From: Orychophragmus violaceus
Taxonomy: Eukaryota; Streptophyta; Magnoliopsida; Brassicales; Brassicaceae
Assembly: GCA_030180135.1 (NCBI GenBank)
Contig: CM058233.1
Coordinates: 109,099,994-109,163,993 of the forward strand
Direction of reading: 5' to 3'
Length of the DNA: 64,000 nucleotides
In this document: in pieces, positions 32,875 through 44,753 of the stretch
Numbering within the stretch: position 1 is the stretch's first letter
Layout: each line of letters opens with the position of its first letter
Program-made: the position numbers and the translations under genes
The notes under the pieces: model-generated
Database searches by the model: none
Told to the model about the DNA's origin: nothing
What the model saw: the letters and a program-made list of their open reading frames with translations, nothing else

Positions 32875-34338
32875 GAAAGAATAGAGATTCAAAAGAAGAA
32901 GATCCTTATACTATTATTATCATTCATTTGTTGTTTAGAGAAATCTCAGAGATCATCTTCTCCTCCAAATATACCGCAAACATTACTACTAACGGAGAAG
33001 GAAACAAAGGGAGAATTAGATTATGATGATGGAGCTCCCAAAGAAAAAGGTATACTGGTTTTTCGGGGAATGGTGATCATTCGTTTTTTTCTTCAATATC
33101 GTTTTGTTTTGGGGCTTATTGAAAAAACTTGAGCTTTAGTAGTGACAAATAATGTTTGTTTCAATGTTTTTGAGGTTACAAAAATTGTAGAAACAAAACT
33201 TTTGAGTTGTATAGTTTTTTTTTTTTTGGTAAGCATATTTCTCAATTTATTTGTTTTCTCACCAATGAATGTTCATAATCTTCTCATGGACCCAAAAGTT
33301 CAAAGCCTCAATTTTACTTATGGATTGTGTAAACCCATTACTCGTGCAAGTTCACTTCTTAGGAATCAAACGATTTACAAAAAATAAATAGTTGATTGAC
33401 ACAATTGGAAGAACCAAAGGTTTTGAATAGTAGATGTGGTCGGAGTGAATTAATATATGAATGGTTAATACCGTTTTTTGTATCATTCATATTTTTTTTT
33501 TGTCTACACCAGTAGGAACAGAAGAAAAAAAAAAGTTTGATATAGACCAATTGTAAACTATTTTGTAAAAAAAACAAAAATTTAACCGGCAAAAAATATA
33601 GTTAATCTCCAAAAGAAAATATTTTAGTCCTCATTTTATTTAGTCCACCACATTAATCTTTGAGAATGATGATCTTTAATTTCAATTCTTTCAAAACTAT
33701 ATTTGAGAATGTTGCTCTTTAAACTTAATTCTTTCAGAACTGTAATTATTTGGTCATTGATTATGTCACGTCAATTTATCCCCAAGTTGGCTTGAAAAGG
33801 AAAAATTGATTACGAATGACTTGTTCACGTAGGGAAATGAATGTTGTTAGAAACTACAAGTGACGTTATATATATATATATATATAATAAAAAAAAATCT
33901 TGGATGTGAAGACATTGAAAAAGATACATTCGTAAGAAAGAATCGTGAAGAAAGTAAATACAAAACAGAATCATTTCTTTCTTTTTTTGTGAAAGTAAAG
34001 AAAATAAAAAGGATTGAAAGGCAGAGACAAAGACTGCAAACAGATTCATAACTGATGTTATGGGGAGGAGGATAAGGCAGTTTTGTCAGAATATCACATG
34101 ACTTTCTTTAACCACCTTGTTTTCTGTATATCCTTTTCTTATTATTATTGGTTGCCATAGCTAGGGTTGGTGTAGTGTGACCATTTTATAATTTGGATCG
34201 GTATCAGTCGGTTTCTTCTGATTAGTTCAAAGTCCAAGTGTGAGTGTACAAAACATGTAGAAATGTCTGAATGTGTTTGAGTTCGGTATATATACAAGAC
34301 ACTGAAGTGATAACAGTGTTCGTCACAAAGGGGAGATG
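32875..34338. other. IRX14 3' flank and intergenic DNA, no gene recognised
   Basis: AT-rich, with a (TA)n run at about 33870-33888. No coding region with recognisable motifs is present. Confidence 0.55.
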
Positions 34339-34346
34339 GTCGTCTT

Positions 34347-35011
34347 CGGTGGCGGATCTAGGTAGGGCAAAGGGGGGGCAGGTGCCCCCGGTTAAATGAT
34401 AAATCCATTATTATCTTCATTAGTTACGTGAAAGATTCTGTATCACAACTGGCTAGTTCCGTCCATTGCCCCCGGTAAACCTAGGTTCGAATCGCTATTG
34501 CCCCCTTCGTAGTTTCATTATCCCCTGATTTTTTTCCTGAAGTTATGGTTGTCTTCTACTGCCTTCTATTTTCTTTCTTTTGGTTAAGACTCCCTTTAGT
34601 TTCTATATGGATATTATCCTAATCATTGTTTGTTTAATTATTTTCTATATACACGCTGTCTTCCCAAATTGGATTTTAATTCCATTGTCTTTTTTCATGA
34701 ATGCTTCTTAAATTATAATATTCAACATACTTAAAACAAGTATTTTTTTTTTGTCAAATTAGTTATTATTATTTTTGCTAGTTTTTATCATCTTTTCATA
34801 TGTATCATAAACTGATACATAATTATTAGATATAAAAATACTGTTCACATTATTTTAAAGATATATTTTCTAAATAAGTGTAATAAACTAGTATGTTTTG
34901 TTAATAATATTACTATCTTTTGATATTCAAAAAAAAAAATAAAAAAAAATTTGTTACTATAATTCGATGGAATTGTGCCCCCGGTAAAAAAAGTTTATGG
35001 ATCCACCACTG
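34347..35011. mobile_element. Non-autonomous hAT element (665 bp)
   Basis: The ends CGGTGGCGGATCTAG and GGATCCACCACTG are imperfect inverted repeats of the plant hAT-type CAGTGGCGGA terminus. An exact 8-bp duplication GTCGTCTT flanks it (34339-34346 and 35012-35019), as hAT transposases produce. GCCCCCGGT blocks occur near both ends. No transposase frame is present. Confidence 0.85.
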
Positions 35012-35019
35012 GTCGTCTT

Positions 35020-37543
35020 GTTCAGGTTGAATGAACGTGTTCGGAATCTATGAGTCAAAATTTATCTTTATGAAAAACTGACTAAGGTCAGAAACGACAG
35101 GAAAGTAGAAAAGTCGTCGTGAGACAAGCATGTTTGTATTTGATAAATGTAAAAGGTCCGAGTTGGTCGATAGACAAACTCGAGTTACAATTCGGGACGT
35201 GTGAATTCTAAAGAGAAAAAGTGTAAGTACACAAATCCCAAAAATTACATTAATGTACAATGATCACTCATATTTATAATAAAATACGGTCGTACTTCAT
35301 ACGGGCCGTTGACTCTTTGTCGAACTCGTGCGGGTGGGCCGTACTTTCGGTAACGAGATAGGACAAACCGAACTCATCTTTGTCTACTAGTAGAGTCGAG
35401 CTGGTCCGAGGTTGCAAACCAAGTCGAACTGGAATAGTATGTGCGAGTCGAGCATGAAGAGCTTGGTGTGAACGACCGTGATGATCGAACCATTTTCGTT
35501 TGTGGGCCGAATTTGCTTTGTTGATCCTTTGTTCAGAGAATATGTATGAATCGAGCTAATTGGATGGATGCTAAGGTGGACCGTGAGCAATGAGCATAAA
35601 CCATTTTGCTTTCCTACTTAGTAAGGTGTTTGCAAAACAAAGAACAGTCGGTGAAACTTCCATGCTTGGTAGCTTTAAAGCTGCCCATACAAAATAATAT
35701 CAATACTGAAACTAAATTATCACCCTTAGTTGTGTGAGTCACATGCAAAAACACGAGGGAGACACACTTTAGATCTTATCAAAAGCCACCACTCCCGTTT
35801 GGAACTTGCTTAAAGACACGTCTCTGCCTCCCATTTCCTCCAATCACCATTTTTCATATTTTCTTGTGGATAAATTTACATCATATGCATACTAAAAAGG
35901 GTCAAGTTCAACGGTCAGGATAGGGCGTAGCCTCGTGACCAGAGAATCTGCCGTGAAATGGGAACATCACATCCACATATTCATTCAAGATTCTTCTATG
36001 AATCTTTCTTTATCTTTTTGTATCTGTTCAATAAATAGAGCCTTAAGATACATATAAAAAGAGAGCACACTTGCTGGTCAAGGAAAAAGAAAAGATGATA
36101 TCATCAGATAATATAAATTAATCTTCTAGTGGTCTATAAATGAAATTTTAATATATTTTATAAAAATGATTCAGTTAACCTTATATCAAGATATATTTTC
36201 CCATGCATGATTAAAATTATATGCATCATGAAGTGACGAATCTAGTATTAAAATTCAATGTTTTCTAGCTCTCCTCCACCTTATAAAGATTCTTGGGAAT
36301 TGATGTAACGTATAGATTCAGAAATTTACAGACATCCATATACTTAATTTTACGGTTCTCAAAACCAATATCGTGAACATGCATGTCTGTGTATTTATGT
36401 TTACAACGTAATAAATATCTAATAACTCCACAGTAGCTCCTCTAGATTTACATACTGATATTATAGATAACTTAACTAGTTCGACGTAAGGAATCCAATG
36501 GCACGAAAAAGATGTAACTATTTCGTAAAGATTTGATCTCAAGTGACATCATTCTGTTTCGAATAGTAAAGCTAACTATTTGCGACTCTTGATGATGTAT
36601 ATACGTGGTCGGTGGCCAAAAAACTGACGCGGTAAGACGAGAGAAAGTTACAATCTACGAAATATTTCCATCAGAAAGTTTTTTTTTTAACATAAATATT
36701 TCCATCAGAAAGTTAGAAAAGAATAGTAAAAACTATTTTAATTACAGACGAATGGTTTGACCCCATCGATCTTTGAAGTTTGAATGCTTGGTGAAATACA
36801 TATCATGTCGCAAGGGAATGAGAATTTGTGTTCCCGTTACCTAGTCAATCCTTTCTTGTGTAAATCAGTATATGTGAAAAACTTAGGAAACAAGATGTAT
36901 AGTATGAATAAGATGGAGAAATGGAAAACTTAATCAAATGTTTCCGACTACACACAAGTTTAACAGCCATGCAGACGACTTTATTTGATACAGCAAAAAT
37001 TACATACATTATATAGTTAAATTCTATTGTGATGGCGTATGTTATCTCCCAGATTTAGGGATGGTATGTCAAACTTATGAATATTACTCGTTCTTAAGTG
37101 GGAAAATAGAAGATATTTAGGTTTCCAATAGTAATATTAGCAGTGGTCACAACAAATTAAATTATTTACGGACAAAACCATTTTATTTTTATAGCATAAT
37201 GTTGTATGTTGTAGTCTGTAACAAATCAAATTTATTTTTTCACACAAAAATAGTTCTTATATGGTCTACAATAATTTTTTAATTTGGTTTTAGACTGTTG
37301 TGGACTAGAAATTATAAATAGTAAATAAAATCGGTTAGACAATTGACAGACTAATCCGCTTTGACCATAGCTACTATTATTTTTAAATATAAATTTAATT
37401 TCATTCATTTTTCTTTAAAAAAAACAAGATAAAAAAAAAATATATATCCATTTGAATTGTCCACCATCTTGCATGCCCATATTACCATCTATTATAATAG
37501 AAAACTATACCAACTTGAAATATTAAAATACCAAAACTTTGGT
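35020..37543. other. Intergenic DNA upstream of the cysteine protease gene
   Basis: 35280-35600 is less AT-rich but shows no domain. A family A repeat copy lies at 37190-37385, immediately upstream of the protease promoter. No gene is recognised. Confidence 0.55.
37190..37385. repeat. Dispersed repeat family A, copy 3
   Basis: 'gttgtagtctgtaacaaatcaaatttattttttcacacaaaa', a ggtctacaa word and a gtaaatagtaaa-like stretch match the copy at 29828-30045 in order. It ends about 160 bp before the protease TATA box. Confidence 0.5.
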
Positions 37544-37551
37544 TATAAATA
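37544..37551 (+). promoter_or_regulatory. TATA box of the cysteine protease gene
   Basis: TATAAATA lies 79 bp upstream of the start codon and is followed by a CA-rich leader of about 45-50 nt, the usual plant promoter geometry. Confidence 0.65.
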
Positions 37552-37622
37552 GTTCCACAGTTTTCACATCTCCATCAAGCCATCTCAACTATCACAACTA
37601 GAACACCAACCAAACAAACAAT

Positions 37623-39324
37623 ATGGCTTCCTCACCAAAAATCCTCTCTTTACTTCTCTTATACGTCATCGTTTCATTAGCCTCCGGTGACGAGTCCATC
37701 AATAACAACAACCATCTCAATCTTCCATCTGACGGCTACTGGAGAACTGATGAAGAAGTGATGTCCATCTACTTAAAATGGTCCGCGGAGCACGGGAAAA
37801 CTAACAACAACAACAATGGTATCATCAACCAACAAGACAAAAGATTCAATATTTTCAAAGACAACCTAAAATTCATCGATCTACATAACGAGAACAACAA
37901 GAACGCTACTTACAAGCTTGGTCTCACCAAATTTGCTGATCTTACTAACGATGAGTACCGGAGTTTATACCTCGGTGCAAGAACCGAGCCCGCTCGCCGC
38001 ATCGCCAAGGCCAAGAACGTTAACCGGATGTACTCAGCCGCAGTGAACGACGAGGCTTTGCCGGAGACGGTTGACTGGAGACAGAAAGGTGCCGTTAATG
38101 CCATTAAAGACCAAGGATCTTGCGGTAATTATCAATAAAACTCTATAAATTAATATTCGATAAATTAATATATACGATAGATTAATAAATTTTTCTATTG
38201 CAAATTATTTTTCTAAATATATTTATAAATTAATAATCCTATAAATTAATAAAATATTTAGATATATATCACGTAAAAATTCAAATAAAAATTTGCTATT
38301 ATATGCAATTTTTTGTTAAATAAATTTATTAAGGATAATTATATTTAATATAAAAGTTAATGAGAGAGCTACATTCTTTCAAAATCACTTCCCAAATAAA
38401 TAGTATAGATAGATATCAATGTTTGTTCCAATGTTATTAATTTATAAAGATTTTACTTTACTTTAAACACACTAATCTAGCATGTCACACATGAAGTATT
38501 GATCTTAACATTTGTGTATTGTGTGTTTATCTACAACAGGAAGTTGTTGGGCGTTTTCGACAGCCGCAGCAGTAGAAGGAATCAACAAGATCGTAACAGG
38601 AGAACTTATATCTCTGTCCGAACAAGAACTTGTCGACTGCGACACATCCTACAACCAAGGCTGTAACGGCGGTTTAATGGACTATGCTTTTCAATTCATT
38701 ATGAAAAACGGCGGTTTAAACACCGAGCAAGATTATCCTTACCGTGGATCCAACGGAAAATGCAATTCTTTACTGGTAAGTAAACAAAAACAGAGTAACT
38801 CTGTTTTTTTTTGTTAATATTGAAAAAATATTTTCGTGTTTGCAGAAAAATTCGAAAGTTGTAACCATTGATGGCTACGAAGACGTTCCTACTAAAGATG
38901 AAACCGCGTTAAAGAGAGCAGTTTCATACCAGCCTGTGAGTGTCGCCATTGAAGCCGGTGGAAGAGTTTTCCAGCATTATCAATCGGTAAGCTAACCGAT
39001 CTTAAACCGGGAGAGGAGGTTGATTTGTGTAAAGTATTTGGATTTTTGATAACCGGTTTGGTTTTCTGTTGGTAGGGAATCTTTACCGGAGCTTGTGGTA
39101 CAAATCTAGATCATGCTGTGGTGGCGGTTGGTTATGGGTCAGAGAACGGCGTTGACTATTGGATTGTAAGGAACTCTTGGGGTCCACGTTGGGGCGAGGA
39201 TGGTTATTTTAGGATGGAGAGAAACTTGGCTCAGTCGAAGTCCGGCCGGTGTGGTATTGCGGTTGAAGCCTCGTATCCGGTTAAGTACAACCCAAACCCG
39301 GTTCGTGGAACCAGCAGTGTTTGA
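37623..39324 (+). CDS. CP1: Papain-type (C1A) cysteine protease, CP1-like (4 exons, 375 aa)
   Basis: Exons are 37623-38124, 38540-38775, 38846-38986 and 39076-39324; all introns are GT-AG and the frame is open. The protein is a secreted or vacuolar zymogen: signal peptide (about 1-22), I29 propeptide with an ERFNIN-type helix (RFNIFKDNLKFIDLHN) and GLTKFADLTNDEY, then mature enzyme from about LPETVDWR. The active site is complete: Q164 (KDQGSCG), C170 (GSCWAFS), H306 (LDHAVVAVGYG) and N326 (NSWG). Disulfide motifs such as GCNGGLMDYAF are present. There is no C-terminal granulin domain, which separates it from RD21. It resembles A. thaliana CP1 (At4g36880, from memory), and its position beside IRX14 supports that. 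Intron 1 contains a MITE-like insertion. Confidence 0.93.
38140..38455. mobile_element. MITE-like insertion in protease intron 1
   Basis: aactctataaattaata at the left and tattaatttataaagatttt at the right are inverted repeats, and internal copies of ataaattaata occur. Direct ctataaattaat words are a hallmark of a common crucifer MITE. The insertion fills most of the 415-bp intron. Exact ends and target duplication are not resolved. Confidence 0.5.
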
Positions 39325-40212
39325 AGTTAAAACAAAAAGAAAACTCTATAAGCAATTGGGATTTATTTATAACTGAATTTAATCTCGTATTATTGTTTGT
39401 ACTTTGTATGTATAGTATTTCAAAAGAAGAAAAGTATTTGATTCACCGTAAGGATTTAATCTGTATAAATCCCTATGGTCAGTCAAATATCATTTCATTC
39501 AAAGAAAGATTGATTTGCTTCGTTTATGTATTAAAAGAAATATAATAAAATGATATATTTCTTAATACCACTGGTTTCACTATTTTTATTTAGTAATATA
39601 AGCAAATCACCGAAGCTTCCACATTGTTCATTCTTTTTTCCCCTATAATTAAAGTCGAATACATTGTTCGGATACAAAAACAAACTATTAAAACCGGTTA
39701 TCGATACCAAAGTCAAAACTCAAACAAAAGAGGAACAAAAATAAAAACAACCATCCTGAAATACTAAAGAAACAATGCTCACACCCGGTTTCCACATTGT
39801 TCATTCATAAAATGTATATTTTCATTGCCAATGAAGTAATAAGGTAAAAATTTGGCTGGTGAATTAAAAGTTTTAAACATTCATATTGTTTATTCGATGC
39901 CAATATGTAATACAATACAATGTGTTCAGTCAAAACCAGTAAAATAGCCTGAACAACAACAAAAACTAAAGAGATACACCTCAAACCAAAACTCCCTCCA
40001 ATTCATTTTTCTTCTACTTCATCCCTAACAAATCTTCAAGAAAATCAACAAAACGAATCGTATGTTGAGAGAATGAACAAGCTTGTATTACACATCATTA
40101 AAGATATTAATAACTCAAGAGGACTCAGATGTGCTGATTCATTAAAGATATTAATAACTCAAGAGGACTCAGATGTGCTGACCTGAAGGAACAAGCTTTA
40201 CTTCCTCGAGGC
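39325..40212. other. Interval between two convergent genes; probable synteny junction
   Basis: It holds the 3' ends of the protease (+) and RER1C-like (-) genes. A 17-bp direct repeat (TTCCACATTGTTCATTC at 39617-39633 and 39790-39806) and a 44-bp tandem duplication (about 40095-40181) are present. No gene is seen. Remembered gene order places the two flanking genes on different A. thaliana chromosomes. Confidence 0.5.
40095..40181. repeat. 44-bp tandem duplication near the RER1C-like 3' end
   Basis: The unit beginning tcattaaagatattaataa and ending gactcagatgtgctga occurs twice with a period of 44 bp and no mismatch noticed. It lies just past the stop codon, so probably in the 3' UTR. Perfect identity means a recent duplication. 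Confidence 0.8.
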
Positions 40213-41169
40213 TCAATCACTGTTCTCCATTGACTGTGCTTTCTTCCCATATCGCTAATTTAGAATCAAAACCAAAGTGTAGAAGTTAGAAACCCTTTAC
40301 ATATATGCATAAAGTCTAGGTTTTTAAGGACGACGAAAGAAAATGCAGCAAATATAGTTACCTGTTTCCCAAAAGAGAAGGGGACATATCTGTATTTAAT
40401 CATATGTTGAATTTGTTTCCTCATTGTGAGGAAGAAAAGCATCACCCAGTAGAATAGAAGTATTGGCCAGAACACAGGTACATTGAATACATCGAAGAAC
40501 GTCATTAAGAATCCAATCACAAAAGCTCTAGTGATTGATAGCCTTGCAAAACAAGATCAAAACAAATCAAATACATATCTTTTATGGATCTGAAGAACAG
40601 TATCTCTATTGAACAAACAATTTGATCTTTCATGATTCAGTTACTAAAGCAAAAGGCTTCAATTCAAAATCAAATTTTGAACCGAACCCATCAAATTCCA
40701 TGGTTCATTCTATTGCGGGCCTATTCCAAGGAACCAAATTGACCTTAGAGAAAGGAATATGAACGAACCAGAATTTGAATTCCGGGAGACGGCGGACGAA
40801 TGGTCGGAACTCATCGGATCCACGAGTAGGAAGGCTCCCTCCACCACCGAGAGATGCCTCTGGATCTTCCTGAGGAGATAGGAAAAGAATGAGGAGATTC
40901 AGAATGTAGATTCCGATCGCGTATGTGATGATGTAGAAGCCTTCCACCAAGTAGACGCGGATAGCGTAGATTAAGATAACCACGAGGAATGAGATCCAAC
41001 GGTAGAGAACGTGAGGAACCGTTTTATCGAGCAGATGTTGTTGTCTCTGTGACAAGGCGTGTGTCAGCCGAGCAATAGCGTCGGCTGGGGACGACGATGA
41101 GATGCCATCGCTCGATTGAAGATTGTCAGAGGTTGTAGCGGCGGGAACAGCCGTGATTTTGGATTCCAT
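40213..41169 (-). CDS. RER1C: RER1-family ER retrieval receptor, RER1C-like (3 exons, 207 aa)
   Basis: Exons in transcript order are 41169-40769, 40542-40362 and 40254-40213, all with GT-AG junctions. The start MESKITAV at 41169 is the first in-frame ATG; upstream extension would need a non-ATG start. The product is a Golgi membrane protein that returns escaped ER membrane proteins to the ER. The RER1 core is complete: LDKTVPHVLYRWISF, transmembrane segments VVILIYAIRVYLVEGFYIIT and YAIGIYILNLLILFLSP, QEDPEASL, RPFVRRLPEFKFW, then a membrane pair with FWPILLFYWVMLFFLTMRK, and HMIKYRYVPFSFGKQ. The short last exon encodes RYGKKAQSMENSD. A (TC)n run in the leader (about 41211-41228) is typical of plant 5' UTRs. 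Confidence 0.92.
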
Positions 41170-41471
41170 CGCCGCACCGCCGATTATCTCACTCTCTCTC
41201 CGTGATTTCGTCTCTCTCTCTCTCTCTCTGCCTCTGAAACTTCGGCGGAGGAGACGGAGACGCTGGATCGTGTTTGGAATTTTTTTTTTTTTGGTCAACG
41301 TAAAATGTTTTGTTTTCGGGATAGATATATGGCGGTAGATCCGGTTTACGGCTAATTCGTTAGATTTTCGATAACCGGATCAATTAACAGATTACTGTTT
41401 TGGTTTACTTTTATATATATATATATATATATATGTAATGGAATTTTGTGAAAGAAAATAACACTCGAAAC
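41170..41471. other. RER1C-like promoter/leader region
   Basis: It contains the (TC)n leader run, a poly-T stretch on the + strand at about 41281-41291, and an (AT)n microsatellite at about 41411-41434. No coding region is present. Confidence 0.5.
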
Positions 41472-41962
41472 TAGGCATGGGCGTTTGGGTTGAGTCGGGT
41501 TTTCGAGTTAATGGATTTTCGAATTTAGGAGTAGAGATCATATTTGAGTGTTCTTATATATTAGATCAAGTTCGGTTCGAATATTCGACATACCAAAAAA
41601 GTCCAAAAATTCAAAAAATTATTCAAAAATTTTGAATTATCCAAAAATCTCGTAAAAAAAATTATTCAAATTATTTAAAATATTCAAAAATACTTAAAAA
41701 TATATGTACTATCCAATATAAATATTTAAAAAACTAGTCAAATTATTCAAAAATATTCAAAAATATCAAAACTAAAATAAAATAAAAACTTCAGATTACT
41801 TCGGATACCTATTCGAATTCAGTTCGGATTCGAATACTATTCGATATCTGAAATACTTTGACTTTAAGCCTCATTCAAGTACCTTTTTAGGATCATTTCA
41901 GATTAGGATTAGGTTTTCGAATCGGGTTCGGGTTCAGATTTCCTATAAAATGCCCATGCCTA
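41472..41962. mobile_element. hAT-like non-autonomous element (TAGGCATGGGC ends), 491 bp
   Basis: TAGGCATGGGC at the left and GCCCATGCCTA at the right are perfect 11-bp inverted repeats. The interior is rich in cgggttcgg / attcgaattc words near the ends and AT-rich in the middle. The flanking 8-mers ctcgaaac and cttgaaag match at 6 of 8 bases, a decayed duplication. The same family is at 46013-47881 with a perfect 8-bp duplication. Confidence 0.7.
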
Positions 41963-42056
41963 CTTGAAAGTTGAAACTATAAGGATTTGTGTACACTGAA
42001 ACAAGTTAGCAACAAGATCAAATTGACTGGACGATGGAGACTTAATAACATAGGCC

Positions 42057-44415
42057 TTAGTTAGGAGGGAATCTTTCAAGAACAGCCAAAGATTCCTTCA
42101 TGGTTGGCCTCTTATGAGGAATAGGAGACGCACAGTCATAACCTAACTTCAAACAACTGAGGAGAGAGTCTTCTTTGCCATCTAATTCGCCGCGGATCGC
42201 CACGTCCGCCATTCTCAATGCACGGTGTCCGTCCTCTACCGTCAGTCCATTTCCAAGCCCAATCTCTTCGGCGGACACGATCTTCCCCGTGAGAAGCTCA
42301 AGGAGGATCACTCCAAACCCGTAAACATCCCATTTCTGGCTCGGTTTTAAGCTCCGGAAAGACTCTGGTGCGCAGTAAGGTGACAACGGCCCGACAGAGC
42401 TTGGACTCGGGCTTGGTGTGGGGCCGATGGACGAGAAGTCACGTGAGGATCTCGTGGAACGCTTGCTACTGAATATCCTTGAAGAACCACCAGCTCGGCT
42501 GTAACTTGTTTCACCTGTGAGCAGCCTTTCAAGCCCTAAATCACCAATTTTGGGCTCCATGTCGTGGCCCAAAAGTATGCTACTGGGCTTCAAGTTTCCA
42601 TGCACGTGCTTCTTCTCGTGGAGATAAGCTAGCCCACGTGCGATGCCTCTTGCTATCTTGAGCCGAGTTTCCCACGGTAGATGAAACGGCGATGAAAACG
42701 CACCTCCTTTTCCTGCCAAAAATTAGTGTCATCAATAAAATATGAATGCAAACGCTGAACGCACTTTGACAGAGATGAAACGTTTTAAACTCACGGTAAC
42801 GGGGGTTTACGAGGCTGCCGTTAGGGACAAAGTCGTAAATGACCAGTTTCTCATCACTACCCCAATAGAACCCACGGAGTCTAACCAAATTCTGATGAAC
42901 CAACTTCCCAATTGCTCGAATGTTCAACTCGAAATCCTTAAACCGGCGCTGAGTCAAACCATTCTCACCGAGCCTACGAACCGCCAAAACCGTACCATCT
43001 TCAAGAACAGCTTTGTACATTATACTTGAACCGGTGGCTCCTAGAATGTAAGCTGAAGCCTTAAGCAGAGTCTCAATATCCATCTCCTTCGCTCCTCCAT
43101 CTACGGTCACTAACGTCCCTTGCTTGTTCTCTCCGCTATCTCCTGACCGTTGATCTGCATTGTAATAACTTTCGTCATCCTCATCCTCGTCAGACGGCGC
43201 CGTTTCAGGATCTTTTCGTAGACACGACCATTTAGTGAATCTGCTTGATTCGTCTGGTGAGGAAGATGAAGTGGGTGATAAAGTGATTGTGTCTGTTGTT
43301 TCTTTTCGTTGCATGTTGTTGTTGTGGTTAACCACGCTCTTGTTCTTCTTGCATCTGTATATGTAGAGGAAAATCACGGCGAGTATTGCGATGCCGGCGA
43401 TATCTCCGACTACAATCCCGGTTATAACCCAGGGTCGTAATCCGGCTCGTGGATTCGAGTTGGATTGTTGTGTTTCTGGATCGGTAACCGGTTTTGAACC
43501 GATTGTGTTCGGTATGGCGGCGATTGCCGGTGTGGATGTTGGTGTGTCGGCGTCGGAGACGATGGAAGGGGAGGAAGGTATGAGACATGGGTTCCGGGTC
43601 GGGTCACCGCATAGACCTGGGTTTCCAGAAAAGAAATCTGATTCCTGGTTAAGGAAAACCGGGGAGTCCGGGATTGAACCGGTTAAATTGTTGAAGGATA
43701 GATCAACGGTGGCGTTTCTGGGGAAATTAGCACCAAAATCTGGATGTAACTCGCCGGAGATTTGATTAAACGAGACGTTCAAGTACCGGAGACTATCACC
43801 GCCGAAATCCGGTGGTAATGAGCCATTGATCAGATTCGATGAAAAGTCTAGAAACTGAACAGCTCTCCATCCGCCGGGAATTTCACCGGAGAAGTAATTG
43901 TTCTGCAGTGAAACCACCGTCAAGTTTCTCAGTGTCACCAAATTGGCGGGTAACTTACCCGTCAAGGCATTGTCGGAGAGATTAAGCGTTTGAAGGTTGT
44001 GAAGATCGCCGATGGATGGAGAGACTTCGCCGGAGATCATATTACTGGAGAGATCGAGTACCCGGAGCTCTGTTCCGTTGAAAAACGAAACTGGTAATGG
44101 CCCATTGAAGGAATTGTTGGAAAGATCGAGACTTTGTAGGGATTGAAGAGAACCCAAATCAGAAGAAATCGAACCAAGGAGCTGAGAATTGGGGAGAGAC
44201 AAGTTCATAACTTTGGACTCGTTATTACAAGAGACTCCTGTCCAAGAACAAGGAGTTTCTTGGCTCTGGTTCCATGTCTGTAACAGAAACAGAGGATCAA
44301 CAAGAACAGAGGATTTAAAACTTATTAAAACCAACCCATCAGAGTTTAAACCAGAGGAACCCAAAACAAAACAGAAAAACAAGAAGAAAACCACTGAAAT
44401 TGATTCCATTTTCAT
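42057..44415 (-). CDS. LRR receptor-like pseudokinase, At2g23300-like (2 exons, 758 aa)
   Basis: Exons are 44415-42795 and 42712-42057 (GT-AG). Order: signal peptide (about 1-23); LRR N-terminal cap (LNSDGLVLISFKSSV); about seven leucine-rich repeats; a Pro/Ser-rich juxtamembrane stretch; transmembrane helix at about 329-355; a Ser/acidic cytosolic linker (EDEDDESYYN); and a kinase-like domain from about 445. Three catalytic motifs are altered. The VAIK lysine position reads AVRRL, the HRD loop reads HGN, and DFG reads DLG. The fold words LLKASAYILGA, YDFVPNGSL, SPYCAPES and KWDVYGFGVILLELLTGK are kept. It is probably a plasma-membrane scaffold or co-receptor rather than an active kinase. It is close to A. 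thaliana At2g23300 from memory, with a slightly shorter C-terminus. Confidence 0.92.
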
Positions 44416-44753
44416 GGCTTCTTCATCACTATTGTGAAAGAGAGAGAAGGTGTGAAGAGAGTTAAAGATAGAGAGAGAAACAGCTCACATAACCAAACAC
44501 ATCCTCTTCTTGCTCCCTAAATGCTATCTCTCTGTCTCTGTCTGCAATAAAAATAATATTGCAGAGTTTCTTAAATTCTGTAATCAATACGAATACGCAC
44601 TTCTTGTTGCAGTCTTCTTCATTTATTATATAAAATGTGTTCACTTTACAACTAATATTTGTACTTTCTCTCTCTTTATTTACTGAACCGAAGAAACGAG
44701 TAGATAGATTCTTAGGATCAGTAAGCTACAAGACTCTATATAATCTGCAGTTA
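44416..44753 (-). promoter_or_regulatory. Promoter and leader of the LRR pseudokinase gene
   Basis: CT/GA-rich leader sequence lies next to the start codon, and a TATATAA-type stretch is at about 44627-44636 on the - strand, roughly 215 bp upstream of the ATG. A Harbinger-type MITE carrying two CACGTG G-boxes begins immediately upstream at 44754. Confidence 0.4.

Noticed and set aside
34485..34500. tRNA gene suggested by GGTTCGAATC
   Set aside because: Only the T-arm-like word is present; no acceptor stem, A box or anticodon arm could be placed, and it lies inside a hAT element.
41170..41298. Upstream in-frame extension of the RER1C-like protein
   Set aside because: It would need a non-ATG start and encodes low-complexity Lys/Arg sequence from the poly-T and (TC)n leader. 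The family starts MES-.
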